Part shown: piece by piece, positions 42,412 through 50,895 of the stretch
How positions within the stretch are numbered: position 1 is the first letter of the stretch
Layout: every line of letters begins with the position of its first letter
Made by a program: the position numbers and the translations under genes
Assembly: GCA_013822245.1 (NCBI GenBank)
Contig: PNKE01000044.1
Span: 20,897 to 84,896 of the forward strand
DNA length: 64,000 bases
Reading direction: 5' to 3'
Source of the DNA: Candidatus Solibacter sp.
GTDB lineage: Bacteria > Acidobacteriota > Terriglobia > Bryobacterales > Bryobacteraceae
Notes under the pieces: generated by a model
Told to the model about the DNA's origin: nothing
The model's input: the letters and a program-made list of their open reading frames with translations, nothing else
Databases searched by the model: none

Positions 42412-43029
42412 CTCCCTTCGAGAGGTCTTTCGACCAAAGTCTTTCGGGGACCCGCCAACAGCTCAGATCGCGCGGCCCTCGAACGGCTTGCTCAGCGAGC
42501 ATCGGCACGGAGGGGATGTACAACCGACATCGCCGATATTTCAAGCACCGCTGCCGCCAGCGCGAACTGGCCCTGTTAAAGATCCCCGAGCATGTACGTT
42601 TATATCACGGGATGTTGATAATTGTATTTGTTAAAGTATGTTAAGATTTCGACCATCCCCGCTGCCGCGCCACAGCCCTTGGTCCGCAGTATTAACGTCC
42701 GCTCGTGGAGTCCACGGGTTCCGAGCGGAGCGTTAACACCGTTACACCAGGCTCCCGGCATTCGATCCGCGTTACGCGGCCGAAGGTGGTCCGGGCTGTC
42801 AAGACCAAAATCGCCTCGCAATCAGCGAGCGGCCTGGGCGTCCGTTTTGAGTGGGCCGGCCGAAGCCGCCCCGGCCATTCCTGCCCTTGAGCCGGCGCTC
42901 GAGTTCCATCCCTGGATAGCCCCATCCTCCGCTCAAGTGCATTGATTCCACCGCCAGCCATTCTGGCGGCAAAGCGATAAATCCCGGGGGGTCGGGGGCA
43001 GAGCCATCGAGCCGGGCGTCTGTCGTCGC
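42412..43029. other. 618-base stretch without a supported gene, AT-rich island and hairpin
   Basis: No protein can be supported. Near the TonB gene lies an AT-rich island (about 42597-42652) in otherwise GC-rich DNA; it contains TGTTGATA, TGTTAAAG and TGTTAAGA and could hold the receptor promoter, though no box pair is convincing. A long hairpin follows at 42692-42736. Toward 43029 the DNA may be the outer part of the IS3 element whose transposase remnant follows, but I could not identify its terminal repeats. Confidence 0.45.
42692..42736. repeat. long imperfect inverted repeat
   Basis: The arms TTAACGTCCGCTCG (42692-42705) and CGAGCGGAGCGTTAA (42722-42736) pair along their whole length apart from one bulged G. 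The loop contains a smaller palindrome TGGAGTCCA (42706-42714). There is no T run, so this is not a normal terminator. Confidence 0.75.
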
Positions 43030-43653
43030 TCATGCCTGGCCCGCCCGAAATAAGGCGGCCGGAGCCTGGTAGTCCAGGCTTTGGTGGAAGCGCTGCTGGT
43101 TGTAGAAGCGGAACCAGTGGGCAATGCCGCCGCGGGCTTCGGGCACGCTCGCGTAGTCGTGCAGGTAGACCTCCCCGTACTTGAGTGAACGCCACAACCG
43201 CTCGATGAAGATGTTGTCCAGACAGCGCCCGCGCCCATCCATGCCGATGGTCACGCCGCGCTTGGCCGGCATGCCGGTGAACTTGTCGGAGGCGAACTGC
43301 GAGCCTCAATCGCTGTTGAAGATCTCGGGCCGCCCGCGGCGTAGCGCCCGCTTCAACGCCGTGATGCGGAAATCGATCTCCAAGCTCAGCGACAGCTCCC
43401 AACTCAGCACGAATCGGCTGTACCAATCCATCACCGCCACCAGGCAGACGAACCCCTCCCTCATGCGGATGTAAGTGACGCCGGTGCTCCACACCGGGTT
43501 GACCCGCGTGATATCGACGCCGTTCAACGGATGGGGATAGATCTTGCGCCCCTCGCCGGGCCGGCTCAGCCTCGGCTCGGGTTGGATGGCCGCCAACCCC
43601 ATCAGCCGCATCAAGCGCCGGACCCGGTGGCGGCCCCGCCCATTCCGATCATC
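43030..43653 (-). pseudogene. IS3-family transposase remnant
   Basis: One frame reads RVRRLMRLMGLAAIQPEPR, then ITRVNPVWSTGVTYIRMREGFVCLVAVMDWYSR, EIFNSD, a TGA stop at 43306-43308, then GSQFAS, GMDGRGRCLDNIFIERLWRSLKY and YNQQRFHQSLDYQAPAALF, a typical IS3 integrase core. The DDE residues would be D of the TYI/VMD strands, D of NSD and E of FIERLW. The internal stop falls at the conserved SDQGSQF site. The N-terminal half and OrfA are gone, and the remnant abuts the glycosidase gene. The element is dead, and the deletion end lies within about 10 bases of the neighbour's stop codon. Confidence 0.85.
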
Positions 43654-43657
43654 CGCC

Positions 43658-45808
43658 CTACGCGCCGCCGAGTTGCAGTTCCACCTCCGTGTTGTTCACC
43701 GGGCGCGGAATGCGCAGCGCGTCGCCGTCGAAGGCCACCTCCCTCCGGCCGACTCGCGCGGAGCCGGCGCCGCCTCCCCGCCGAATGTTCAATCTCAAGG
43801 CGTGGCCGTTCACGGTCAGCCGGGCCGCGGCCCCGTCCATGCCGTCGAGCAGGCGCGGCCGGATGGTGACCCCTTCTCCATCGGGCCTCACGCCGAGCAC
43901 ATGATGGACGGCCAGCGTCACGATTTCGGCCCACGTCCACGGCATGACGGCCACCGGCGGCAACGGTGGGATGGGCCGGGGACCGTAGAATTCGAACCAG
44001 GCGCCGGAGTTTCCGCCGGGAACCGAGTTCAGCCACCGGATGATGCGCCAGACCTTCTCCGAATCCCCCGCTTCGAGGTAGGCGCGGGCGATGAATAACG
44101 AGGCGAATGGCCACGGACCGGGGGAGTCCGCCTCGCCGGTGACATGGTAGCGCCCGTAGCCTCCGTGCTGCCAGCGCTGATTCCAGAGAGTCTCCATTGA
44201 CTCGAGCGTCCGCCGGGCAACGTCTCCCTTCGGGTCCACCATGCCGAGCAGCATGGGAAAAACGGCGCTCGAATCGGGATCGCAATACGAGACGCGCTCG
44301 ACGCGAAGCGGCATGCCTGGAGGCAGGGCCTCGCGGTTGGGCGGATCGAGCGTGGCCTGCACCTCGCCGCTGACCAGCCGCCTTTTGATGAGCCGCCCAT
44401 TCTCGATGAACGAGAACCTTGGGTCGCCGAGAAACGAGCGTTCCATCAGAGCCGCGGCATCGGTCCAGCGGCGCGCGCACTCAGGCTCGCCCATCAGGCG
44501 CGCGAGTTCGGCGGCTTTGCGCCAGCCGGCGATGTTCCAAACCTGATAGGCCGACTCATAGCCATCACGGATGCCATGGAACGGGTGGCGTTCCCAGAAC
44601 TCGCGCGAGTTGTGAACAAGACCTGTCCGGGCATCGCGGAATATGGGGTTCAGGGGAAAGTCGGCCGTGGCGCGGATTTTTGGCCAGTGCTTGCGGATCA
44701 GCCCGTCGTCGCCGGTCCAGGCCCAATGGGTCCAGACGGCATGGAGGGCGTAGCCGTTCTGGTCGAGTTCGATGATATCGGAGCCACGGTGCGAGCCGGA
44801 ATCGAGCGCCGCGCCATCTTCGTTGATCAGGCGGGTGAGGATGCGGTCCAGCGCCGCCGCGCCGGCGTCATGCAGTCCTGCCATTGTCGATCCGGCCGCC
44901 GCCATGCAGGCATCGCGCACCCATTCGAGGTTGTAGCCCCACGGCCCGCCGTCCATCTTGCCCGACGCGGCCACCGTTGCCCGATAGCCGTGCGAGGCCA
45001 TGCGGAACAGCCGGTCGAAATCGGCGGCGCCGGTCTGGATCCCGGCCAGCCGGCTCCAATAGCGCGCGCTGGCGGCGCGGAGCGGTTCGCGAAGGGCGAA
45101 AACCGGCTTCGATCCCTGCCGGTCGACCGAGACAATGGTCTCGCCCTGGGCCGAAGCCCCAGCCGGCAGAATGCCGAACGGGATTTCGATCTGGCGGTCG
45201 ATGATCCGCGAACCCGGTGACGCGGCCAGTTCGATATGGTGGTAGCCGCCGGCGGACAGCCGTGGTCCCCGAGGGTCGATCTCGAACTCGTCCATCAGGA
45301 CCGGATTGGGCCGCAGCGAGGCCACCGCGCGCACTTGCACCGCTTGTCCGCCGCGGTTCACGACGGTGATGCGGCGGACCAGCGCGGGCTCGCCGATTGG
45401 GCAATAGAGATCCTCGACAACACGGCAGGCGCCCGCAACCCATTCCACGCGCACCGTCGGGATGCCATCCGGGTAACGCCACGACAGGTGCGCCTCGCCG
45501 GGTTGCGGCAGGTACGGCTTGGCGTCCACCCAGACCGCGATCCGCGTGTTGTCGAGCCCCGAGCGCGGGTGCCAGAGCAGCGAACCGTGTTTGCGATTCA
45601 GGCGCTCGGACGACATCAGCACGATGCCGGCCTGGGTTCCTCCGGCAGGCGTGGCTGTACTCTGAATGCCTGCCATGATCTGCCCGTTGCCGATGAGGTA
45701 GTACTCAAGGCCCGGCGCATTGGTGACCGAATCGGGTGGCGCGGAGGCGGCTGGGAACTGCGCCGCCGCGACGGCGGTGGGAGTGAGCAGGAATGCACGC
45801 CGCTTCAT
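43658..45808 (-). CDS. exported six-hairpin (alpha/alpha barrel) glycosidase
   Basis: The 716-residue product begins MKRRAFLLTPTAVAAA, probably a Tat or Sec leader. An N-terminal beta-sandwich domain (about residues 35-250) is followed by an (alpha/alpha)6 barrel: GGPWGYNLEWVRDACMAAAGS near 290-310, SHRGSDIIELDQNGYALHAVWTHWAWTGDD near 345-375, and GKVHNSREFWERHPFHGIRDGYESAYQVWNIAGW-like text near 395-430. A closing beta domain ends it. The layout and the WVRDA motif resemble GH15/GH63/GH65-like glucosidases, with an Asp or Glu pair as catalytic acid and base. The sugar is not known. The gene's 3' end touches an IS3 remnant. Confidence 0.78.
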   Translation of the reverse strand: MKRRAFLLTPTAVAAAQFPAASAPPDSVTNAPGLEYYLIGNGQIMAGIQSTATPAGGTQAGIVLMSSERLNRKHGSLLWHPRSGLDNTRIAVWVDAKPYLPQPGEAHLSWRYPDGIPTVRVEWVAGACRVVEDLYCPIGEPALVRRITVVNRGGQAVQVRAVASLRPNPVLMDEFEIDPRGPRLSAGGYHHIELAASPGSRIIDRQIEIPFGILPAGASAQGETIVSVDRQGSKPVFALREPLRAASARYWSRLAGIQTGAADFDRLFRMASHGYRATVAASGKMDGGPWGYNLEWVRDACMAAAGSTMAGLHDAGAAALDRILTRLINEDGAALDSGSHRGSDIIELDQNGYALHAVWTHWAWTGDDGLIRKHWPKIRATADFPLNPIFRDARTGLVHNSREFWERHPFHGIRDGYESAYQVWNIAGWRKAAELARLMGEPECARRWTDAAALMERSFLGDPRFSFIENGRLIKRRLVSGEVQATLDPPNREALPPGMPLRVERVSYCDPDSSAVFPMLLGMVDPKGDVARRTLESMETLWNQRWQHGGYGRYHVTGEADSPGPWPFASLFIARAYLEAGDSEKVWRIIRWLNSVPGGNSGAWFEFYGPRPIPPLPPVAVMPWTWAEIVTLAVHHVLGVRPDGEGVTIRPRLLDGMDGAAARLTVNGHALRLNIRRGGGAGSARVGRREVAFDGDALRIPRPVNNTEVELQLGGA

Positions 45809-45998
45809 ACGGTCAGAATCCTATCACCGGCGGCGCGGCGGCGCACGCGAATGGGTATGCACCGTGGCGCCCGCCGGCGTTGGTTCGGGCTGTGTGGCCG
45901 CCGCCCGGCGACGCTGTGCCTGGGCCTGGCGCGGGACCCTTGCTTTCGGGATAACCCCGCCGTAGGATGAGGTCAACCAACGGGAAAGGCGGCTCGCC

Positions 45999-46427
45999 AT
46001 GCCGAAGATCCACTGGCTGCGGGTTATCCTCGGCGGCTTGGCCGCCGGGTTGATCGTGAATCTCTCCGAGTTCATCGGCAGCGGCATGCTGCTGCGCGAG
46101 GACTGGGAGCGGGCGATGCTCGCGTTGAACCGGCCGCTGTTGTCGTCCACGGCGGAAATCGTCACGCTGCTGGTCAGGGGGTTCCTCATGGGGCTCTCCG
46201 CGGTGGCGCTCTATGCCCACCTCATCGGCTTCTACGGGCAAGGGTGGATGACGGCTTCGCTGGCGGGGCTGGCGGTCTGGGTGGTGGGCTATCTGTCGTG
46301 GGCGATGACCGGCGCGGCGATGAATATCATCCCCGTCCCTCTGGCTGTGAACATGGCGCTGGCGGGATTGATTGAGATCGAGGCGGCGTCGATGGCGGGC
46401 GGGGCGATTTACCGGCCTAGAAGATGA
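45999..46427 (+). CDS. small four-helix membrane protein of unknown function
   Basis: The 142-residue product has four hydrophobic helices (about residues 7-30, 50-77, 85-108 and 112-132). It contains GLAAGLIVNLSEFIGSGMLL, a typical feature of small uncharacterised bacterial membrane proteins that I cannot assign to a function. It overlaps the convergent response-regulator gene by 11 bases at the 3' end. An unusual GTG/ATG choice is not needed, because the ATG follows GGAAAGGCGGC. Confidence 0.65.
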   Translation: MPKIHWLRVILGGLAAGLIVNLSEFIGSGMLLREDWERAMLALNRPLLSSTAEIVTLLVRGFLMGLSAVALYAHLIGFYGQGWMTASLAGLAVWVVGYLSWAMTGAAMNIIPVPLAVNMALAGLIEIEAASMAGGAIYRPRR

Positions 46428-47067
46428 TCTTTTTGCGGACGGCGTAGAGAACGAGTTCGGCGGTGTTGTGCAGGTTGAGCTTTTGCATGATCCGGGTGCG
46501 GTGGGTTTCGACGGTGTAGACGCTGAGGTCGAGCAACTGCGCCACATCCTTATTTGACCGGCCCTCGGCGAGCAGTTGCAGGACTTCCCGTTCACGGTCG
46601 GTGAGCAGGCTGTAGCTGTCCTGCTGGCCCTTCTGCTTGAGGTTGCGCATGTAGTCTTCAAGCAGGGTCTGGGCGATCGCCGGGCTGAAGAAAGGCTTGC
46701 CGCGGGCGACGCCGCGGATGGCGCCGGGCAGATAGTCCTCGGCGGTTTCCTTCAGGATGTAGCCCTTGGCGCCGGCTTCGAGGGCGCGCAGGATGTAGCT
46801 TTCGTCGTTGTGCATGCTCAGGATGAGCACCTTGGTGGACGGGCTGGCCTTGAGGACCTGGGAGGTGGCGTCGATGCCGTTCAACTGCGGCATCGCGATA
46901 TCCATGACCACAACGTCGGGCGTCAATTCTCTTGACAGGCGGACGGCTTCACGGCCGTCGCCGGCCTCGCCGACGACTTCGAAACCCTCCTCGTTTTCGA
47001 TAAGGAACCGCAGACCTTTTCTGACAACCCCGTGGTCGTCGGCGAGAAGGACGCGGATCATGCTCAT
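46417..47067 (-). CDS. NarL/LuxR-type response regulator
   Basis: The 216-residue protein has a receiver domain with the acidic pair near residues 9-10 (LLADDHG), the phosphorylation site DVVVMDIAMPQLNG near 54-65 and the KGYILKETAEDYLPGAIRGVARG segment near 105-125. The C-terminal LuxR helix-turn-helix reads LTDREREVLQLLAEGRSNKDVAQLLDLSVYTVETHRTRIMQKL near 148-190. Its start overlaps the sensor kinase stop in ATGA, so the pair is translationally coupled. Phosphotransfer from that kinase would control DNA binding. Confidence 0.94.
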   Translation of the reverse strand: MSMIRVLLADDHGVVRKGLRFLIENEEGFEVVGEAGDGREAVRLSRELTPDVVVMDIAMPQLNGIDATSQVLKASPSTKVLILSMHNDESYILRALEAGAKGYILKETAEDYLPGAIRGVARGKPFFSPAIAQTLLEDYMRNLKQKGQQDSYSLLTDREREVLQLLAEGRSNKDVAQLLDLSVYTVETHRTRIMQKLNLHNTAELVLYAVRKKIIF

Positions 47068-48401
47068 GCCGCCATTCTACGCGGCAGCCAGACTTCGATG
47101 GTGGTGCCGTCGCCGGGCGAGGAAGACAGGCTGAAGCTGCCTCCGAGTTCCCTGGCGCGTTCTTCCATGCCGAGCAGGCCGAGTCCGCGGCGCGGGGAGT
47201 CAGGCGTGGGCACACCTCGGCCGTTGTCGGCGACAAGCAACCGGATGCCTTCGTGGTTGGCCGAGAGCCGGATGCGGACCTCGCTGGCCCTGGCGTGCTT
47301 GGTGATGTTGGTGAGCGCCTCCTGGACGATACGGAACAGCGAGGTGCGCTCGGATTCGCTCAAGCCGCCGTTGATTTCGCCATCGAGTTCGACCGTGGAC
47401 GGGACTCCGCTACGGCGGGAGAACTCCCGGGCCTGCCATTCGATGGCCGGGCCGAGGCCGAGGTCGTCGAGCATCGAGGGGCGCAGGCCCATGGCGAGAT
47501 CGCGGACGGTTTTCATGGTTTGCTGGGCCAGCGCCTTGGCTTCCGCGACCTGGGATTCGAACAGTGCGCGGTCGCTTTGGGGGATGCGGGCGAGGTTGGC
47601 GATTTCCACGCGCAGGGCGGTGAGTTGCTGGCCCACCTGGTCGTGGAGTTCGCGTGACAGCGAACGGCGCTCCTCTTCCTGGGCGCGCACGAGTTGCTGC
47701 GACAGCAGGCGGAGTTCGCGTTCGGCTTGCTCCGCGCGGCGGCGTTCGAGCTCGGCCTGGCGCTCGAGCCGCATGATCCAGGTGATGCTGAGCGCCGCGA
47801 CGAGCAGGCTGAGGACGACGACGATGGTTGTGAGGCGCTTGAGCCATTGGAGGTAATCCTTCTGGCTGACCTCGAGCCGCTCACGGGCGCGCCGGAGGTT
47901 GGCGGAGTTGATGGTCTGCAACTGAGAGGCGAGGCTGGTGATGGCTTCACGGCGTTTCAGCAGGACGCCCCGGACGTAGGTGCCGCTATAGGCGGCTTTT
48001 TCCTCGGGCGTCCAACTGAGCGCGGGCGAGGTCCATTCGAAATACTCCTCCACTTCATCGCGCAGTTTCTTGAGAGGCTCGCGGTGTTCCAGCGCCATGC
48101 GGGATTCGAGCATTTCGAGGTTGCCGAGCACCTGCTGGCGGGTTGTGAGCAGATCGGCCCGCATTTGTTCGGAATCGCCGGAACGGTCGAGCAGGTAGTC
48201 GCGGACGTTCATGCCGATGCGATAGAGGTCGACGCGGGTTTCAGACAGCAGGGACTCGGTGGAAGTGTAGGTCTCCTGCGCCGAGATGAGATCGCGCTGG
48301 ATGGACGCTGCCCGGCGCGACTGGCTGATGCCGAGCGCGGCCGTGAGAATAATCAGTGCGCCGAAACCGGCGATAAGAGAGAATCCGATTCGCGGGGTCA
48401 T
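47064..48401 (-). CDS. NarX-type sensor histidine kinase
   Basis: The 445-residue protein has two transmembrane helices (about residues 8-28 and 190-212) flanking a periplasmic four-helix CHASE3-like sensor (residues 30-190). A coiled-coil linker leads to the HisKA_3 site LSRELHDQVGQQLTALRVEIANL with the phosphoacceptor His near residue 252. The ATP domain has VLREALTNITKHARA-like text (here IVQEALTNITKHARASEV, the N box), VADNGRGVP and GLGLLGMEERARELGGS. It works with the response regulator encoded four bases downstream. The signal is not known. Confidence 0.93.
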   Translation of the reverse strand: MTPRIGFSLIAGFGALIILTAALGISQSRRAASIQRDLISAQETYTSTESLLSETRVDLYRIGMNVRDYLLDRSGDSEQMRADLLTTRQQVLGNLEMLESRMALEHREPLKKLRDEVEEYFEWTSPALSWTPEEKAAYSGTYVRGVLLKRREAITSLASQLQTINSANLRRARERLEVSQKDYLQWLKRLTTIVVVLSLLVAALSITWIMRLERQAELERRRAEQAERELRLLSQQLVRAQEEERRSLSRELHDQVGQQLTALRVEIANLARIPQSDRALFESQVAEAKALAQQTMKTVRDLAMGLRPSMLDDLGLGPAIEWQAREFSRRSGVPSTVELDGEINGGLSESERTSLFRIVQEALTNITKHARASEVRIRLSANHEGIRLLVADNGRGVPTPDSPRRGLGLLGMEERARELGGSFSLSSSPGDGTTIEVWLPRRMAA

Positions 48402-48430
48402 GACAGACTCATCCCTGTTATCTTAATTCC

Positions 48431-49258
48431 GTGCTCGCCGTTTTCACCGACATGGACGGTTGCCTGCTGGACCACTCGACGTATGAGTGGCAACCGGCGT
48501 TGCCGGCGTTGCGCGTATTGGCGCGGCATGGATCGCCCGTCGTCTTCGCGACAAGCAAGACGCGGGCCGAGGTCGAGCGCTGGCAAAAGGCGACCGGCAT
48601 CCGGCATCCGTCGATTGTGGAGAACGGAGGAGCAATCCACTTCACGGCCGCGTCGTTCGATCCGCTGCCGCTGGACGCCGAACTGTTGGCGGGCGGCGAG
48701 GCCCGGATCGTGCTTGGGTGGCCGCAGGTGCAGGTGGTGCAGGCGCTGCACAGGGCGGCGGCCGAGAGCCGGTGTGAGGTGCGGGGCTTTGCCGAGATGA
48801 ACGTGGAAGAGATCGCCGTCCACTGCGACATGACGCTGGACGACGCCGCGTTGGCCGCCACTCGCGAGTACGGCGAGCCGTTCCTGCTGCTGACGCCGCG
48901 GCGTGAGTCCGATCTGCTGCGGGCGTTCATGGCGCAGGGGCTGAAAATGACCCGCGGCGGGCGCTTTTATCACGCCCAGCGCCATGCCGGCAAGGGCGAC
49001 GCCGTCCGGCGCCTGATCGATCTCTATTGCGAGTCCCATGCTCCGGTGGTCACCATCGGGCTGGGCGACGGACTGAACGACGAGGAGTTCCTGCGCATTG
49101 TCGATTACCCGGTGATCCTCAAATCCGCTCATTCCGGCGAACTCGCCGGGAGGATCCCCCGTGCCCGCCTCACCGCGGATGCCGGGCCCGCCGCCTGGTC
49201 GCAGGCCGTGCTGGCGATCCTCAGCGAACTGGAACTCGACATCGGCCCGGCAGCCTGA
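48431..49258 (+). CDS. HAD-family phosphoglycerate glycoside phosphatase (MpgP/GpgP)
   Basis: The 275-residue product starts at a GTG, since the HAD motif I FTDMDGCLLD begins at residue 5 and no earlier start is in frame. Motif II is VVFATSKTR near residue 37, motif III is the GKGDAVRRL lysine region near 185 and motif IV is TIGLGDGLNDEEFL near 208. The layout is that of mannosyl- or glucosyl-3-phosphoglycerate phosphatases, which remove the phosphate to give the osmolyte. The GT81-type synthase is encoded next door in the convergent direction, eight bases away. Confidence 0.85.
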   Translation: MLAVFTDMDGCLLDHSTYEWQPALPALRVLARHGSPVVFATSKTRAEVERWQKATGIRHPSIVENGGAIHFTAASFDPLPLDAELLAGGEARIVLGWPQVQVVQALHRAAAESRCEVRGFAEMNVEEIAVHCDMTLDDAALAATREYGEPFLLLTPRRESDLLRAFMAQGLKMTRGGRFYHAQRHAGKGDAVRRLIDLYCESHAPVVTIGLGDGLNDEEFLRIVDYPVILKSAHSGELAGRIPRARLTADAGPAAWSQAVLAILSELELDIGPAA

Positions 49259-49265
49259 TGGGATC

Positions 49266-50501
49266 TCAGGCGGTCTGCGCCGAGCGGGCGAGTCCGCCGT
49301 CAATCTCCGCGGCGCCGGCCAGCCGCTCGAAGACCTCCGGAGCGGCATCTGCCACGCGGTCCCAACTCGCCAGCGGGGCCTCGCCCAGCGGGTTGGCCAG
49401 AAACTCGTGGGCGGCTTCGGTGAGCGAATGGGCGAACACCTCGATCGACGACTCCTCCATGTGGCGGTTGTATTCAAGGCCGTTCATCACGGCGTCGGCG
49501 CGGTAACGGGCCACCATCGATTCCGCCATCTGCTGGTAGCGCAGCGGCAGCGTGTTTGAAAGCAGGTCGTGGCCGAGCACGACGCCCTCCTTGCCGAGGG
49601 CGCGGAACATGGCCTTGGCGATGTCCTTGGTCATCTTGTGGAGCCCGCGGCCCGAATCGTCGGCCGAGAGGTCCTGGTGTTTATGGTCGTAGCATTCGGT
49701 GAGATCGACCTGGCAGGTGCGCATGGCGGGGATGCGCTGCCAGACCTCGTGCAGGGTGCTGACCTCAAGACCCCAGTCGGAGGGGACGCGCATGGTGCGG
49801 GCCAGACCGGCCTTCATGGCGAATTCGCCGGCCAGGCCGTAGCGGAAGCTGTCGATGAAGCGCAGGAACTGCGTATGCACGCCGCAGTCCTGCAGCGAAC
49901 GGACCAGCGGCGTCAGAAACAGCCGCGTGACGCGGCCGTTCAGCTTGTGCGTATAGCGGGGGTAGTAGCCCTTGGCGAAGTCGAAGTCGAGCCGGGAATC
50001 GGAGATCGGGTAGACCAGGCGGGCCAGCATGCGGCGGTGGTAGGTCCGGATGTCGCAGTCCTGCAGGGCGAAGATGTCGCAATCGCCCTTAGCCAGAAGA
50101 TAGCCATAACTGAGCCAGCAGGAGCGCCCCTTGCCCTCGACGCCGGAGTTGAGGCCGTTATCTTCGAGATAGGTAAGGAACTCCTGGACGGGAGCGCTGT
50201 CGATCCAGAGAATGGTGACCTCGGTGGGAAAGCCCTCGAACAGTTTGACGACGCGGCGGTATTCGCGTTCGCCGGCGCGGGCCAGGGCAAGGACGATGCG
50301 CTTGAGGTAGCGGACCTGTTTAAGCTCCTCCATGATCAGTTTCATGGCGGAGGTTTCGAATTCGCTGTAGAGGGCGGGCAAGACCAGCCCGATGCCGGGG
50401 TCGCCGGCGGTGCGCTCGAGTTCGGCTTCGAGGCGCGGAAGGCCTTCGCGGTTCAGTCCGTGCAGGGTGGGTACAAGTCCTGTTTGGTAGAAGTCTGCCA
50501 T
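49266..50501 (-). CDS. GT81-type glucosyl-3-phosphoglycerate synthase-like glycosyltransferase
   Basis: The 411-residue GT-A-type protein has an N-terminal nucleotide-sugar region (GIGLVLPALYSEFETSAMKLIMEEL near residues 34-60; KRIVLALARAGEREY near 67), the metal-binding DXD in FALQDCDIRTY near residue 148 and the acceptor-side GYYPRYTHKLNGRVTRLFLTPL near 177. This pattern and length fit glucosyl-3-phosphoglycerate synthases (GT81). Mannosyl-3-phosphoglycerate synthase (GT55) is less likely but not excluded. It would transfer a hexose from a nucleotide donor to 3-phosphoglycerate. A perfect Shine-Dalgarno, AAGGAGGTGA, precedes the ATG. Confidence 0.78.
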   Translation of the reverse strand: MADFYQTGLVPTLHGLNREGLPRLEAELERTAGDPGIGLVLPALYSEFETSAMKLIMEELKQVRYLKRIVLALARAGEREYRRVVKLFEGFPTEVTILWIDSAPVQEFLTYLEDNGLNSGVEGKGRSCWLSYGYLLAKGDCDIFALQDCDIRTYHRRMLARLVYPISDSRLDFDFAKGYYPRYTHKLNGRVTRLFLTPLVRSLQDCGVHTQFLRFIDSFRYGLAGEFAMKAGLARTMRVPSDWGLEVSTLHEVWQRIPAMRTCQVDLTECYDHKHQDLSADDSGRGLHKMTKDIAKAMFRALGKEGVVLGHDLLSNTLPLRYQQMAESMVARYRADAVMNGLEYNRHMEESSIEVFAHSLTEAAHEFLANPLGEAPLASWDRVADAAPEVFERLAGAAEIDGGLARSAQTA

Positions 50502-50505
50502 TCCT

Positions 50506-50515
50506 TCACCTCCTT
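50506..50515 (-). promoter_or_regulatory. perfect Shine-Dalgarno of the GT81-type gene
   Basis: On the minus strand the 10 bases AAGGAGGTGA lie four bases before the ATG at 50501. This is the full complement of the 16S anti-Shine-Dalgarno and is the strongest ribosome site seen in the window. Confidence 0.75.
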
Positions 50516-50612
50516 GCCCAGTCTAGGTGGCGTAGATAGGATTCCGTAATCCCCGAAACCCTGTAGGGGGGTCCCGGAATCCCGGTATCCGGTTGATTTC
50601 ACATCCCGGCGG

Positions 50613-50642
50613 ATGACATCGTGGCCCTGGGTTGGCTACAAT
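50613..50642 (+). promoter_or_regulatory. sigma-70-type promoter of rpmF-plsX
   Basis: ATGACA at 50613-50618 (five of six with TTGACA) and TACAAT at 50637-50642 (five of six with TATAAT) are 18 bases apart. Transcription would begin near 50649, leaving a 5' leader of about 45 bases before rpmF. AGGAAA sits about eight bases before its ATG. Confidence 0.6.
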
Positions 50643-50693
50643 GAGAATGTTCATCAAATCACGCACTCTTCTATCTATCCCAGGAAATAGACT

Positions 50694-50876
50694 ATGCCGA
50701 ATCCCAAACGACGCCACTCCAAGCAACGTACGTCAACACGCCGGGCCCACGACCACCTGAAGGTCTCGGGCGTCTCCGAGTGCCCTAAGTGCCATGAAAT
50801 GAAGCTGCCGCACCGCGCCTGCCCGGCATGCGGGTGGTACAAGACGCGCGAAGTCATCGAAGTCGCCGAGCAGTAG
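50694..50876 (+). CDS. rpmF: 50S ribosomal protein L32
   Basis: This 60-residue protein begins [22 protein letters not shown], the invariant L32 N-terminus, and carries a CPKC...CPAC pair (near residues 30-46) that would bind zinc. It is therefore the zinc-ribbon form. The length is standard. It leads the rpmF-plsX unit, with 19 bases to plsX, as in many bacteria where ribosome and fatty-acid or phospholipid synthesis genes are joined. Confidence 0.98.
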   Translation: MPNPKRRHSKQRTSTRRAHDHLKVSGVSECPKCHEMKLPHRACPACGWYKTREVIEVAEQ

Positions 50877-50895
50877 GACGAGGGGCGCGCCGCCT

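Noticed and set aside
42692..43492. 266-codon minus-strand frame and a 61-codon plus-strand frame at 42705
   Set aside because: The first runs across the IS3 remnant in the wrong frame and the second ends without a domain; neither has a ribosome site or recognisable family.
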